Shown in pieces: positions 8,901 through 16,313 of a DNA stretch of 64,000 nt. Both the position numbers and the translations under genes were made by a program. A model generated the notes under the pieces. That model had not been told where the DNA came from. It ran no database searches and worked only from the letters and a program-made list of their open reading frames with translations. The DNA comes from G963678255 sp963678255 (GTDB lineage Bacteria; Cloacimonadota; Cloacimonadia; Cloacimonadales; WRIO01), in the NCBI GenBank assembly GCA_963678255.2, contig CAXXTW010000002.1, forward strand, positions 682,001 through 746,000, given 5' to 3'. Each line of letters opens with the position of its first letter. Within the stretch, counting starts at the first letter, position 1.

Positions 8901-10427
8901 AGTTTGGTTGATAATGCATCTGTGGCAGGTTCAATAAAATTTGCAGTTAAATGTAGTTCAGAACCATCTTATGATTACTTAAGATTTTATATAGATGGTG
9001 TTGAAAAACAAGCATGGTCAGGAACAGTATCTTGGAATGAAGTAGAATATCCCGTGTCTGTAGGGACTCACACCTATAAATGGGAATATAGTAAAGATAA
9101 CACTCTTTCAAATGGGTCTGATTGTGCCTGGATAGATAATATAACTCTTCCCAATGGAGGAACTATAACAAATGGTCCTTTTGCTTATGTTAATACAGAT
9201 ACACTCGATTTTGGTAATACTTCTTCTTCAAAAATTATTTCTATAGTTAATTTCGGAAATCAGGTATTATCCGGACAAATTAATGTGCCTAATGGGTTTA
9301 ATAACGGGACATCAGGAGTTTCTACCCTAAACTTTAATATCCCAGCTCAAGACAATCAAAATTTTACAGTTAACTTTGAGCCATTAACACAAAATATCTA
9401 CAATGGTCAGATTGTAGTGACAACAAATGATCCCCAGCACCCCTCTTTTTCTATAAATGTTATTGCAGGATCAATTCCCACTCATTATGTTCCTATTTGG
9501 ACTGGTAATCCTTATCAAAGCATGGAATTTAATATTTATTCTCCAACATTCAATGGATTATCATTACAACCAGAAGATGAAATAGCAGTATATGATGGGA
9601 ATTATTGCGTTGGTGTTAAAAAGATTACAGAAGCAAATCAAGAATTATATAATATAATATCTTCACGAGATAATCCAGCTACTCCTCAAATAGATGGTTA
9701 CACAGAAAGTCATTCAATTAGTTTCAAACTATGGATAAATTCTACACAAACAGAATATTCAAACTCGCAACTTAATATTGAATTCTTAACAGGTAATACT
9801 GTTTTCACAGTCGGAACGTCTTTCGCAATTTCGTTAATTGCTAATAGCTATTTATCACAAAATTTTTCTCTAACAACTGGTTGGAATTTAATGTCTTTAA
9901 ATCATGTTCCTCAAAATTTAAATATGGTTGATATTTTTAATACACTCATCACAAATGGAACTCTAATAACCATTGTGGATCAACAAGGAAGACAAATTAG
10001 AAAAATTGGAACTAACTGGAATAATGGAATCGGGAATTATACTTCTACTCAGGGATATAGGGTCAGAGTTAATGCGAATACAAGTTTCAACATTATCGGT
10101 AATAACGTTACTTTCCCTTTGATTATCAATTTGGTTTCAGGGTGGAACATAATTAGTTACCCTTATTCTAACGAACAAAACGCTCTTTCTCTATTAACTG
10201 CATTAACTGGAGCTAACCAGTTAGTTACGGTTGTAGATGAACAAGGAAGACAGATCAGAAAAATTGGAACTAATTGGAACAATGGAATTGGGAATTTTAT
10301 TCCAGGCAAAGCCTATGCTGTTCGTGTAAACCAAACTTGTACCCTTACGTTTAATAATTCATCACCATCACTCTTTCGTAACGCTACCACTATCACCAGA
10401 AAAAATAAACTCTTAAAAACGGATTAA
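5985..10427 (+). CDS. Secreted C25 (gingipain-type) cysteine peptidase, multidomain
   Basis: 1480 residues. Signal peptide at ~1-20, a propeptide-like region to ~240, and a Peptidase_C25 catalytic domain at ~243-615. The candidate catalytic His452 is in YTAHGDW; the candidate nucleophile is Cys485 (or Cys484) in GNCCLTNKF, and the domain closes with SLMGDPSLVP. After it come Ig-like and CARDB-like beta domains (~640-920), a cleaved-adhesin-like jelly-roll (~925-1055), an anchor-type Ig module, and two tandem C-terminal modules that share the block IRKIGTNWNNGIGN (1331-1351 and 1417-1437). The end (KNKLLKTD) is basic, and I do not see a classical type IX sorting domain. It probably digests extracellular protein. 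It is monocistronic, with RBS AAGGA and its own terminator. Confidence 0.9.
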   Translation: MKQYFIILTMLLSLVTLFGTTQKIEFSNNSNGIKIINENSSGLIMEWSVNEIDINTKETKGGTFSELSIPNFIGTSKIGFPKLPYNGRIIAVPVNSSLSIKISESTTIDVSLKDYGYNQMIEPAQPSAIKEVNPKSIPFEFNQQAYKSDETENYEPIRVEEIGYMRGYRLVTVSYTPVNYNPLENRIQVMNKVRFEISYDGADFSQTEYLKRKTYSPAFEANLASTILNYNPSSDRDNLTRIPMKYIIISDPIFQTQLQSFIEWKQLQGFHVIVKYKGETGVGSTKESIKAYLQTLWDSATPSDPAPTYLLIVGDHGLIPAWSAQATPNGHITDLTYARLQGTDFLPELYYGRFSANTIAELIPQINKTLYYEKYQFTDPTYLGKQILIAGVDATYGPSHANGQINYISTQYANSANGVTPFIHLYPGSGSQDATIISEASQGAGWINYTAHGDWDRWYDPTFTVSNVNSLQNTGKYSFVIGNCCLTNKFENTTCLGEAWLRAENKGAVIYIGGTNSTYWNEDYWFAVGLVNPVPSNGAAAPYNSNQLGMYDQAYHTHNESYANWNISAMGMVQAGNMVVQASSSNYKNYYWEIYSLMGDPSLVPYLKQGTQNLAQYSNTVFVGVDSYSINGAAPYSYAALSFNGVNKAFAVCDANGQANLNFSPITSQGTAKLVISSQNRIPIMADIQVIQNQGANIVLNNFSVASSGNNTFNFNSNSQFSISINNNGSVNAQNINITLHSLNNYITVQDSTELVSSILSGQTLSLTNSFSIESSANCPDDSEVPMQLIIKDNLGHQWSINFNIRLYSPNITLGSYTINDSQGNNNGKLDPGESAVITIQLQNIGHVNSQSGTVNFVCLSPLVSTAETSANINPLPINSSASLNLSVYVSPQIPTGTIATFSFLTQFGSIVNQSSLNFPIGLRKETFETGNFSSFPWSQSSYPWTIINTDAFSGVYAAKSGIITHSQSTAMSLVDNASVAGSIKFAVKCSSEPSYDYLRFYIDGVEKQAWSGTVSWNEVEYPVSVGTHTYKWEYSKDNTLSNGSDCAWIDNITLPNGGTITNGPFAYVNTDTLDFGNTSSSKIISIVNFGNQVLSGQINVPNGFNNGTSGVSTLNFNIPAQDNQNFTVNFEPLTQNIYNGQIVVTTNDPQHPSFSINVIAGSIPTHYVPIWTGNPYQSMEFNIYSPTFNGLSLQPEDEIAVYDGNYCVGVKKITEANQELYNIISSRDNPATPQIDGYTESHSISFKLWINSTQTEYSNSQLNIEFLTGNTVFTVGTSFAISLIANSYLSQNFSLTTGWNLMSLNHVPQNLNMVDIFNTLITNGTLITIVDQQGRQIRKIGTNWNNGIGNYTSTQGYRVRVNANTSFNIIGNNVTFPLIINLVSGWNIISYPYSNEQNALSLLTALTGANQLVTVVDEQGRQIRKIGTNWNNGIGNFIPGKAYAVRVNQTCTLTFNNSSPSLFRNATTITRKNKLLKTD
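9975..10295 (+). repeat. Internal direct repeat encoding tandem C-terminal modules of the C25 peptidase
   Basis: Two 63-base units, 9975-10037 and 10233-10295, encode nearly identical blocks (VDQQGRQ or VDEQGRQ followed by IRKIGTNWNNGIGN). They sit at the same place in two ~85-residue modules, each led by a GWN motif (GWNLMS, GWNIIS). The near-identity at DNA level points to a recent duplication or gene conversion. Confidence 0.85.
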
Positions 10428-10443
10428 TTGTTTAATCAGAGGT

Positions 10444-10481
10444 AAAAACCAATCAACTGAATAATAAGTTGGTTGGTTTTT
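10444..10481 (+). terminator. Intrinsic terminator of the C25 peptidase gene
   Basis: AAAACCAATCAACT pairs with AGTTGGTTGGTTTT (one G-U pair), leaving a short AT loop and T residues at the 3' side. It lies 17 bases after the stop codon. Confidence 0.8.
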
Positions 10482-10560
10482 AAGATTTTATAAAATGGGG
10501 TAAAAAGCAATAAAAAAGCATATTATAAGCTACAGTTTTAAATTTGTAATTTTCATAATT

Positions 10561-10589
10561 ATCAAAAAAGTGGAGAAAGACTCCACTTT
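10561..10589 (-). terminator. Intrinsic terminator of the carbamate kinase gene
   Basis: Stem AAAGTGGAG/CTCCACTTT with a five-base loop. On the minus strand it is followed by a T-run, and it lies 24 bases past the carbamate kinase stop codon. Confidence 0.8.
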
Positions 10590-10612
10590 AAATCTATATT
10601 TGTTTTATTTTT

Positions 10613-11557
10613 TTACTTAATTATCAAAGTACCCGTTTTTCCTTCAAAAGCATCCACAATGCGTTCAATAGAAGTGATCAACACCTTATTACCGCCTTGT
10701 TCAATAAAACGAATAGCAGCCAGTATTTTAGGACCCATACTACCTTTAGGGAATTGACCTTCAGCCAAATACTTCTTTGCATCTTCAATAGATAATTCAT
10801 CTAAATCAGTTTGGTCTGGTTTTCCATAATTTATAGCCACTCTATCGACACCGGTTAAGATTACCAACAGATCAGCATCAATTTCTTTAGCCAATAATCC
10901 AGAAGCAAAATCTTTATCAATAACGGCATCCACACCTTCAAAAGTTCCATCTTCTTGAATATACACAGGCACACCACCCCCACCACAAGAAATAACAATA
11001 TTTCCCTGTTCAACTAAATTTTTAATAGTTTTAAAAGGTACAATTTCTTTTGGAATCGGAGAAGGAACAACTTGACGATACCCTCTACCAGCGTCCTCAA
11101 TGATAGTCCATCCATATTCAGCGATTAATTTATCAGCCTGTTCTTTAGTATAAAAAGGACCAACAGGTTTTGTTGGATTCTGAATACTAGGATCATTTTT
11201 ATCAACAACCACTTGGGTGATTATTGTTAATACTTCTCTTTCAATTCCAGTTTTATGTAAACAATTCTGTAAAGATTGTTCAATCATATACCCCATAGTT
11301 CCTTCAGTAGCAGCATTTAGAACACCTAAAGGTAATGGAGCAATATTTTTATCCATACCTGCCATTTGTTGAACTAGTAAATTACCAACCTGTGGCCCAT
11401 TTCCATGAGTAATGGCTAATTGATATCCTTGTTTAATCAATTCAACAATTCCACCTAAAGATTCTCTAGTATTGGCAAATTGTTCTGAGATATTACCATT
11501 TTGACCTGGTTGAATGATAGCGTTTCCACCTAAAGCTAATACAGCTTTTTTATTCAT
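10613..11557 (-). CDS. arcC: Carbamate kinase
   Basis: 314 residues of the amino acid kinase fold. It starts MNKKAVLALGGNAI, with the glycine-rich phosphate loop ALGGNA, the substrate loop THGNGPQVGNLL, and CGGGGVPV. The ATG at 11557 is preferred over the one four codons upstream because ATGGAGTG gives a correctly spaced RBS. The enzyme makes ATP and carbamate from carbamoyl phosphate and ADP, an energy-yielding step in fermentation of arginine, agmatine or purine-derived compounds. No arginine deiminase or transcarbamoylase is adjacent. The gene lies downstream of a COG2403-type P-loop protein on the same strand, separated by a hairpin with a T-run. Confidence 0.95.
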   Translation of the reverse strand: MNKKAVLALGGNAIIQPGQNGNISEQFANTRESLGGIVELIKQGYQLAITHGNGPQVGNLLVQQMAGMDKNIAPLPLGVLNAATEGTMGYMIEQSLQNCLHKTGIEREVLTIITQVVVDKNDPSIQNPTKPVGPFYTKEQADKLIAEYGWTIIEDAGRGYRQVVPSPIPKEIVPFKTIKNLVEQGNIVISCGGGGVPVYIQEDGTFEGVDAVIDKDFASGLLAKEIDADLLVILTGVDRVAINYGKPDQTDLDELSIEDAKKYLAEGQFPKGSMGPKILAAIRFIEQGGNKVLITSIERIVDAFEGKTGTLIIK

Positions 11558-11577
11558 ATAACACTCCATTTTTTTGA

Positions 11578-11614
11578 TAAAAAAACAGGAGACCTAAAGG
11601 AATAGATCTCCTGT
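11578..11614 (-). terminator. Terminator or attenuator between the COG2403-type gene and arcC
   Basis: ACAGGAGA and TCTCCTGT form an 8-bp stem with a 14-base loop. On the minus strand it is followed by TTTTTTT, and the arcC ATG is only about 20 bases beyond. Its place between two co-directional genes means it either separates the units or reduces arcC transcription. Confidence 0.65.
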
Positions 11615-11628
11615 AAGAATCTAAATTC

Positions 11629-12951
11629 TTATTTTAAGAAATTATTAATAACTTCTTTAACTGTAGGGAATCCAATTTCTTGGAGTTCATAAGATACACG
11701 ACAAGAAGGTTTATTAATTTTGATGATACGATTTAAGTCAATTGGAGTAGCAATAACGACGGTATCACATTCAGTAGCATTAATAGTGTCTTCAAGATCT
11801 TTAATTTGTTGATCGCCATAACCCATAGCAGGCAATAAGATACCAATTTCAGGATATTTTTCAAAAGTATCAGCGATAGTACCAACAGCCCATTCGCGAG
11901 GATCGACCATATCAGCACAGCCAAATTTTTCAGCAGCAACAACGCCAGCACCATAAGTCATTTCGCCATGAGTTAAGGTTGGGCCGTCTTCAACAACGAG
12001 AACATTTTTACCTTGAATAAGTTCAGGTTTGTCAACGAATACAGGAGAAGCACCGTCAATAACGATAGCTTTAGGATTAGTATTTTTAACGTTCATACGA
12101 ACTTCCTGGATATCTTCAAAGCTAGCAGAATCAATTTTGTTAATAACGATTACATCTGCATTATATACGTTAGTTTCTCCAGGATGATAGGTTAATTCAT
12201 GACCAGGTCTGTGAGGATCAAGAACAACGATATCAAGTTTTTGATCAGATGTATAGAATGGGAAGTCATTATTTCCACCGTCCCAAACGATAACATCAGC
12301 TTCTTTTTCAGCTTCACGAACAATAGCTTCATAATCAACACCAGCATAGATAACGCTACCCATAGCAATATGAGGTTCGTATTCTTCCATCTCTTCGATG
12401 GTACATTTGTGTTTTACTAAATCAGCTAATTCTGCATATCTTTGAACTTTTTGAGCAACTAAGTCACCGTAAGGCATCGGGTGACGAATAGATACAACTT
12501 TAAGACCTTTTTCTTTTAAAGCGCGAACTACAGCTCTGGTTGTCTGGCTTTTACCACAACCAGTACGAGCAGCACAAATAGTAATCAGAGGTTTGCAAGT
12601 TTTAACCTGGGTATTTTTTAAACCCATTAACATAAAATCAGCACCAGCTGCATTAACTTTAGATGCGTTATGCATAACTCTTTCATGAGGTACGTCAGAA
12701 TAAGCAAATACAACTAAATCAATGTTGTCTCTTTTTATAATATCGACCAATTCCTCTTCAGCATGAATTGGGATCCCTGCAGGATACAAATCACCAGCTA
12801 ACTGAGCTGGGTATTTTCTACCATCGATATCAGGAATCTGTGTAGCAGTAAAAGCTACGACTTCGTACTGTTCATTACCGCGAAAGAAGGTATTGAAATT
12901 GTGAAAGTCACGTCCGGCAGCTCCCATGATGAGTACTCTTCTTTTTTCCAT
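11629..12951 (-). CDS. P-loop protein of the cyclic 2,3-diphosphoglycerate synthetase family (COG2403)
   Basis: 440 residues. The N-terminal Rossmann-like half starts RRVLIMGAAGRDFHNFNTFF, followed by a nucleotide-binding half with the P-loop ARTGCGKSQ (Lys134, Ser135), WDGGNNDFPF, and a GTPase-like NKID in VIVINKIDSA. This matches archaeal cyclic 2,3-diphosphoglycerate synthetase and its many bacterial relatives, which are often annotated only as GTPases. Cyclic diphosphoglycerate is an archaeal solute, so the bacterial substrate is probably different. Location beside carbamate kinase hints at carbamate, carbamoyl phosphate or nitrogen metabolism; that is inference. RBS AAGGAG precedes the ATG, and TTGACT lies 63 bases upstream. 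Confidence 0.8.
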   Translation of the reverse strand: MEKRRVLIMGAAGRDFHNFNTFFRGNEQYEVVAFTATQIPDIDGRKYPAQLAGDLYPAGIPIHAEEELVDIIKRDNIDLVVFAYSDVPHERVMHNASKVNAAGADFMLMGLKNTQVKTCKPLITICAARTGCGKSQTTRAVVRALKEKGLKVVSIRHPMPYGDLVAQKVQRYAELADLVKHKCTIEEMEEYEPHIAMGSVIYAGVDYEAIVREAEKEADVIVWDGGNNDFPFYTSDQKLDIVVLDPHRPGHELTYHPGETNVYNADVIVINKIDSASFEDIQEVRMNVKNTNPKAIVIDGASPVFVDKPELIQGKNVLVVEDGPTLTHGEMTYGAGVVAAEKFGCADMVDPREWAVGTIADTFEKYPEIGILLPAMGYGDQQIKDLEDTINATECDTVVIATPIDLNRIIKINKPSCRVSYELQEIGFPTVKEVINNFLK

Positions 12952-13008
12952 TGTGTCACTCCTTTATTTTTTGGAATCTACATACTAAACTTAGATTTGT
13001 ATGCATTT

Positions 13009-13014
13009 AGTCAA
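13009..13014 (-). promoter_or_regulatory. -35-like TTGACT upstream of the COG2403-type gene
   Basis: On the minus strand TTGACT lies 63 bases before the ATG at 12951, in an AT-rich divergent intergenic region. The -10 region is not distinct. Confidence 0.3.
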
Positions 13015-13176
13015 GAAAAAATTTTTTAAATTTACTTAAATCATTTAAATTTACATAAATAATACTTGTGGTTGCCTTAAACAACAAAAATTAGTTGACG
13101 AAAATAACTATATGTAATTTAGTTAGATTTGTGAGTAAATTTTTAAAATTCTGAATAAAGTATTATGAGGTTTTAA

Positions 13177-13320
13177 ATGAAAAAAAGTATTAAATCATTG
13201 ATTACAATCATTATTCTGTTAGGAATTCTTATTGGATTAGCTTATCTTTATCGTTTCAACAATTATAAACAATTTAAAACAGACAGGATCATTCAATTTC
13301 ATAACAGCCTTACGAAGTAA
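13177..13320 (+). CDS. Small single-span membrane protein
   Basis: 47 residues, MKKSIKSLITIIILLGILIGLAY, then a short charged tail ending NSLTK. One transmembrane segment at ~8-25 with a basic N-terminus predicts a small inner-membrane protein. GAGG lies six bases before the ATG. The stop codon at 13318-13320 is five bases from the ATG of the following lipoprotein gene, which has no RBS of its own, so that gene probably depends on translation of this one. No family recognised. Confidence 0.6.
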   Translation: MKKSIKSLITIIILLGILIGLAYLYRFNNYKQFKTDRIIQFHNSLTK

Positions 13321-13325
13321 ACTCT

Positions 13326-13766
13326 ATGCTTTTAAAAAAGATATTAATTACTTTTGGGCTGTTTATATTAATATTTACGCTTATGTCTTGTAAAAAAGCA
13401 TCCTCATCAGATGATCTCAATAAAGGAGACATAATACAAATACTCCAAGGAATAGAAGATCATTTTAATATGATTGAAACAAACCAGATTTTCAATTTTT
13501 ATGATGATGATTTTTTTCATAGAGGAAAAAGTATTATTCAAGAACGAATTATTTGGCAGGATCGTCAGGCTCAATTTTCTAATTTAACTTTTAAAAACAT
13601 AGATATTGACCTAGAAAACAATTATGCCACTGTTTCTTTCCTTATGGTTTTTTCTGATGGGCAAAATGAAACAATCTTCATTGAACCTCATGATATCGGA
13701 GATGTAAGTTACTTTAAAAAGATCAATAATGAATGGAAAATATATGGAAACCAAACAAGAAAATAA
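13326..13766 (+). CDS. Small lipoprotein with NTF2/SnoaL-like pattern
   Basis: 146 residues. Lipoprotein signal ending in the lipobox LMSC at ~21-24 (FTLMSCKK). The mature part has a helical first half (ILQGIEDHFNMIETNQIFNFYDDDFFHRG), then four strands (ATVSFLMVFSDG, NEWKIYGNQTRK), the order expected of an NTF2-like fold. Function unknown; such domains bind small ligands or other proteins. It follows the 47-residue membrane protein closely and overlaps the start of the ROK gene, so the three genes form one unit. Confidence 0.6.
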   Translation: MLLKKILITFGLFILIFTLMSCKKASSSDDLNKGDIIQILQGIEDHFNMIETNQIFNFYDDDFFHRGKSIIQERIIWQDRQAQFSNLTFKNIDIDLENNYATVSFLMVFSDGQNETIFIEPHDIGDVSYFKKINNEWKIYGNQTRK

Positions 13767-14661
13767 ACCTTTTTATGGTGTGTTGGACATTGGAGGATCT
13801 TTTATAAAATTCGGTTACGGTAGAGATAACACACTGTTTTTTGTTGATAAAAGAAGAGTGGCTGAAGTTTATAATACAGATACTTTCTGTTCAATACTAG
13901 ACCAATGTATATTAGATTTGCTCGAATTAGAACCATCTATTCAACATTTTTGCATAGGCTGTCCTGGAACAATAAATAATATAGAAGGATTTGTTACTGG
14001 AGTTATTCCCAATCTTCCATTTCTTAAACTTTTTAAACTTAAAGAATATCTTGAGTTAAAATTTAAAAGAGAATTTTTCATTGAAAACGATGCAAATCTT
14101 GCAGCATTAGGTGAAAGCTATTACAACAAAGATCAAAGTCTGTTGGTTTTCACTATTGGTACAGGTATAGGATCAGGATTTATATACAAAAATGAAATCT
14201 ATCATGGAGATAATTACGCAGGAATGGAGATTGGTCATACTATTGTCAATTTAACAGGCAGAATGTGTAAATGTGGTAAACAAGGTTGCGCGGAAGCATA
14301 TTGTTCAGCAAATTCAATGTTAGAGATTATTAATGAAAAATTTTCTGATTTACATCTCTCCACAATATATGATTTATTAATCTATAGCCAAAATTTCCCT
14401 GAAATTTTAAGTGAATTACATGCTTTACAAGATTACTTAGCAGTAACAATAGCAAATGCTGTTATGACTCTAAACCCTTCTGTTATAGCGATTGGAGGGG
14501 GTGTCATCGAAATTGAAGAGTATGACTTTTCCTATCTACAAAACAAAATATTGGATCTTTTATTAGAGACTTATAAAACTGTCATTGTAAGAAAAGCTAA
14601 GAATTATAATCTTTCTGGGTTATTAGGTGGAATATATTTATGTCAGCAAATTTTGGAATAA
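13744..14661 (+). CDS. ROK-family sugar kinase or regulator-like protein
   Basis: 305 residues. The N-terminal phosphate motif is LDIGGSFIKFG (residues ~14-24), the substrate region is FIENDANLAALGE, the second ATP motif is FTIGTGIGSGFI, and the ROK zinc signature is GHTIVNLTGRMCKCGKQGC. There is no N-terminal winged helix, so a sugar kinase (glucokinase or N-acetylhexosamine kinase type) is more likely than a NagC-type repressor. The sugar cannot be determined. Start at 13744 is preferred because GGA sits seven bases before it; 13729 is possible. The gene overlaps the preceding lipoprotein gene by 23 bases. Confidence 0.85.
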   Translation: METKQENKPFYGVLDIGGSFIKFGYGRDNTLFFVDKRRVAEVYNTDTFCSILDQCILDLLELEPSIQHFCIGCPGTINNIEGFVTGVIPNLPFLKLFKLKEYLELKFKREFFIENDANLAALGESYYNKDQSLLVFTIGTGIGSGFIYKNEIYHGDNYAGMEIGHTIVNLTGRMCKCGKQGCAEAYCSANSMLEIINEKFSDLHLSTIYDLLIYSQNFPEILSELHALQDYLAVTIANAVMTLNPSVIAIGGGVIEIEEYDFSYLQNKILDLLLETYKTVIVRKAKNYNLSGLLGGIYLCQQILE

Positions 14662-14700
14662 AAAATGCATTAAATATTAGTGAGATTTAAAGGAGGATTT

Positions 14701-15057
14701 ATGAAGAAGATTACACTTTTACTGTTGATTGGCTTAATGATTACTTTATGTTCATCATTGTTTGCAGATGCAAGGGGAGAGGTTTCAATTGATATCAATC
14801 CCAATCCGGTAAAAGATGATGCTTTGATTACAGCAACTGCTCAAACTTCTATGAATGTTAACATTGTTATAACAGATTCTAAAGGGATTGTTTTAAAGAC
14901 TATATATGTTGGCGATATACAACCTGGTGCTAATCATTTTACTTGGGATCGTACAGATTATACTGGAACTGTTTTACCAAGTGGAAAATACATTCTAGAA
15001 TTAACAACTACAGAGCTAAAATATACGTCTGTAAAGAAAATCATCATTTTAAAATAA
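14701..15057 (+). CDS. Secreted FlgD/Ig-like single-domain protein
   Basis: 118 residues from the ATG at 14701, preceded by AAAGGAGG. Signal peptide ~1-22 ending LFADA. The mature part is one beta-sandwich: INPNPVKDDALIT, VNIVITDSKGIVLKTIYVG, HFTWDRTDYTGTVLPSGKYILELTT and KKIIIL. This is the FlgD Ig-like pattern, also seen in C-terminal domains of secreted FCB proteins, here as a stand-alone protein. It could be a periplasmic or surface adaptor. A strong terminator follows at once. Confidence 0.75.
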   Translation: MKKITLLLLIGLMITLCSSLFADARGEVSIDINPNPVKDDALITATAQTSMNVNIVITDSKGIVLKTIYVGDIQPGANHFTWDRTDYTGTVLPSGKYILELTTTELKYTSVKKIIILK

Positions 15058-15074
15058 GTATTAATATTTTTTTA

Positions 15075-15099
15075 GGCTGTCTTTGACAGCCTTTTTTTT
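15075..15099 (+). terminator. Intrinsic terminator abutting the next start codon
   Basis: GGCTGTC-TTT-GACAGCC followed by eight T residues. The T-run is directly followed by the ATG of the methyltransferase gene at 15100. Confidence 0.85.
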
Positions 15100-16257
15100 A
15101 TGATTTACCCTCATCTATTCTCCATTTTTCCATCTTTTGATTTAGATGCATATATTCCTTTCTTTAAAAACATCACAAGTATTAATCAAATTGAACAACT
15201 CAAACTCAAGTTTAAACATATACCTGTAAACGAAGTTCTCACTATAGTAAAACTTCAAAACCAATCCATAAACAAACTTAAAATATCAGATAACTGGATA
15301 TTGACTGAAAAAAACCTTCAACAAGCTTCATCTTATAAAGTTGCTGAGTATCATGGTAAAATTTTTAAAAGATTTACCAGTGTCGCTGATATTTGCTGTG
15401 GAATAGGTATGGATCTATATTTTCTTAGTGAAGACAAGAAATACTCGCATGCTGTTGATTATAATAAGGAAATTCTTACTTATTGTAAGTTTAATATGTC
15501 AAAATCAGGAAGATCGAATATTTCATTTTCTGCTGAAAAGGCAGAAGAATGCAAAGTAATTGCTGAAGCTTATTTTATTGATCCAGATCGACGGAATCAA
15601 AAACAAAGAATAATTAAACCTGAATTATTATCTCCAAATCTTTATTCTCTTTTAAACCATTCTTTTATAAAAAAAAATCTAGCTATCAAGCTCTCCCCTG
15701 CTATGGATTACGAAAATTACTCAATTTTTCAAAAAGGGACATTGGAATTTATATCTGAAAATGGGGAACTAAAAGAAATTCTTTTTTGTTTGGGAGATCT
15801 AGCTTCAAAAAAAAGTAAGAAATGTGTCATTCTTAACGAAAACGACACTTTCCATCCTGATGGTTCAACCGATCTTGCTGATATCTCAGGATTTAAAAAT
15901 TACTTGTATGAACCTGATCCTTCTATCATACGAGCTCATTTAATAAATGACTTTGCCCGTTATCATTGTCTTAATAAAATTGACGAAAAACTTGCTCTGT
16001 TAACGAATGATAGTATTGTAAACACTAAACATGGGAGATGGTATGAAGTGATTGATGATTTCAAATTTGATATTAAAAAGCTTAATCAATACCTTACATA
16101 TCATAATATTGGAATTCTGGATATAAAAACAAGAGGATTTTCTCAAACTGTTGAGTCTTTTCGAAAAAACATTAAATTGAAAGGTTCTGAAAAAGCAATA
16201 CTTTTTATATTGAAGATGAACAATAATCATCATATGATAATCTGTCAAACAGTTTAG
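15100..16257 (+). CDS. Class I SAM-dependent methyltransferase with C-terminal THUMP-like domain
   Basis: 385 residues. The SAM-binding motif is VADICCGIGMDLYFLS (~103-118), followed by a DPDRR motif in YFIDPDRRNQ, and the C-terminal segment KTRGFSQTVESFRKNIKLKG is typical of the THUMP_like domain found with this family in Bacteroidota and relatives. An RNA substrate is likely but not known. The ATG at 15100 is the only usable start: a TAG lies in frame at 15073 and no other start codon lies between. There is no RBS because the preceding terminator T-run occupies the position. A leaderless or read-through message is implied. Confidence 0.8.
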   Translation: MIYPHLFSIFPSFDLDAYIPFFKNITSINQIEQLKLKFKHIPVNEVLTIVKLQNQSINKLKISDNWILTEKNLQQASSYKVAEYHGKIFKRFTSVADICCGIGMDLYFLSEDKKYSHAVDYNKEILTYCKFNMSKSGRSNISFSAEKAEECKVIAEAYFIDPDRRNQKQRIIKPELLSPNLYSLLNHSFIKKNLAIKLSPAMDYENYSIFQKGTLEFISENGELKEILFCLGDLASKKSKKCVILNENDTFHPDGSTDLADISGFKNYLYEPDPSIIRAHLINDFARYHCLNKIDEKLALLTNDSIVNTKHGRWYEVIDDFKFDIKKLNQYLTYHNIGILDIKTRGFSQTVESFRKNIKLKGSEKAILFILKMNNNHHMIICQTV

Positions 16258-16261
16258 ACTA

Positions 16262-16295
16262 TAAAAAAAACAGGGTGAATCTATCTTTCACCCTG
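16262..16295 (-). terminator. Intrinsic terminator of the cyclophilin gene
   Basis: CAGGGTGAA pairs with TTCACCCTG around a short loop. On the minus strand it is followed by eight T residues; it lies 19 bases past the cyclophilin stop. Confidence 0.85.
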
Positions 16296-16313
16296 CTAAT
16301 TTATTTCAAATGT

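Noticed and set aside
12013..12420. Open frames on the + strand opposite the COG2403-type gene
   Set aside because: They are antisense shadows of a well-supported gene, without RBS or family features.
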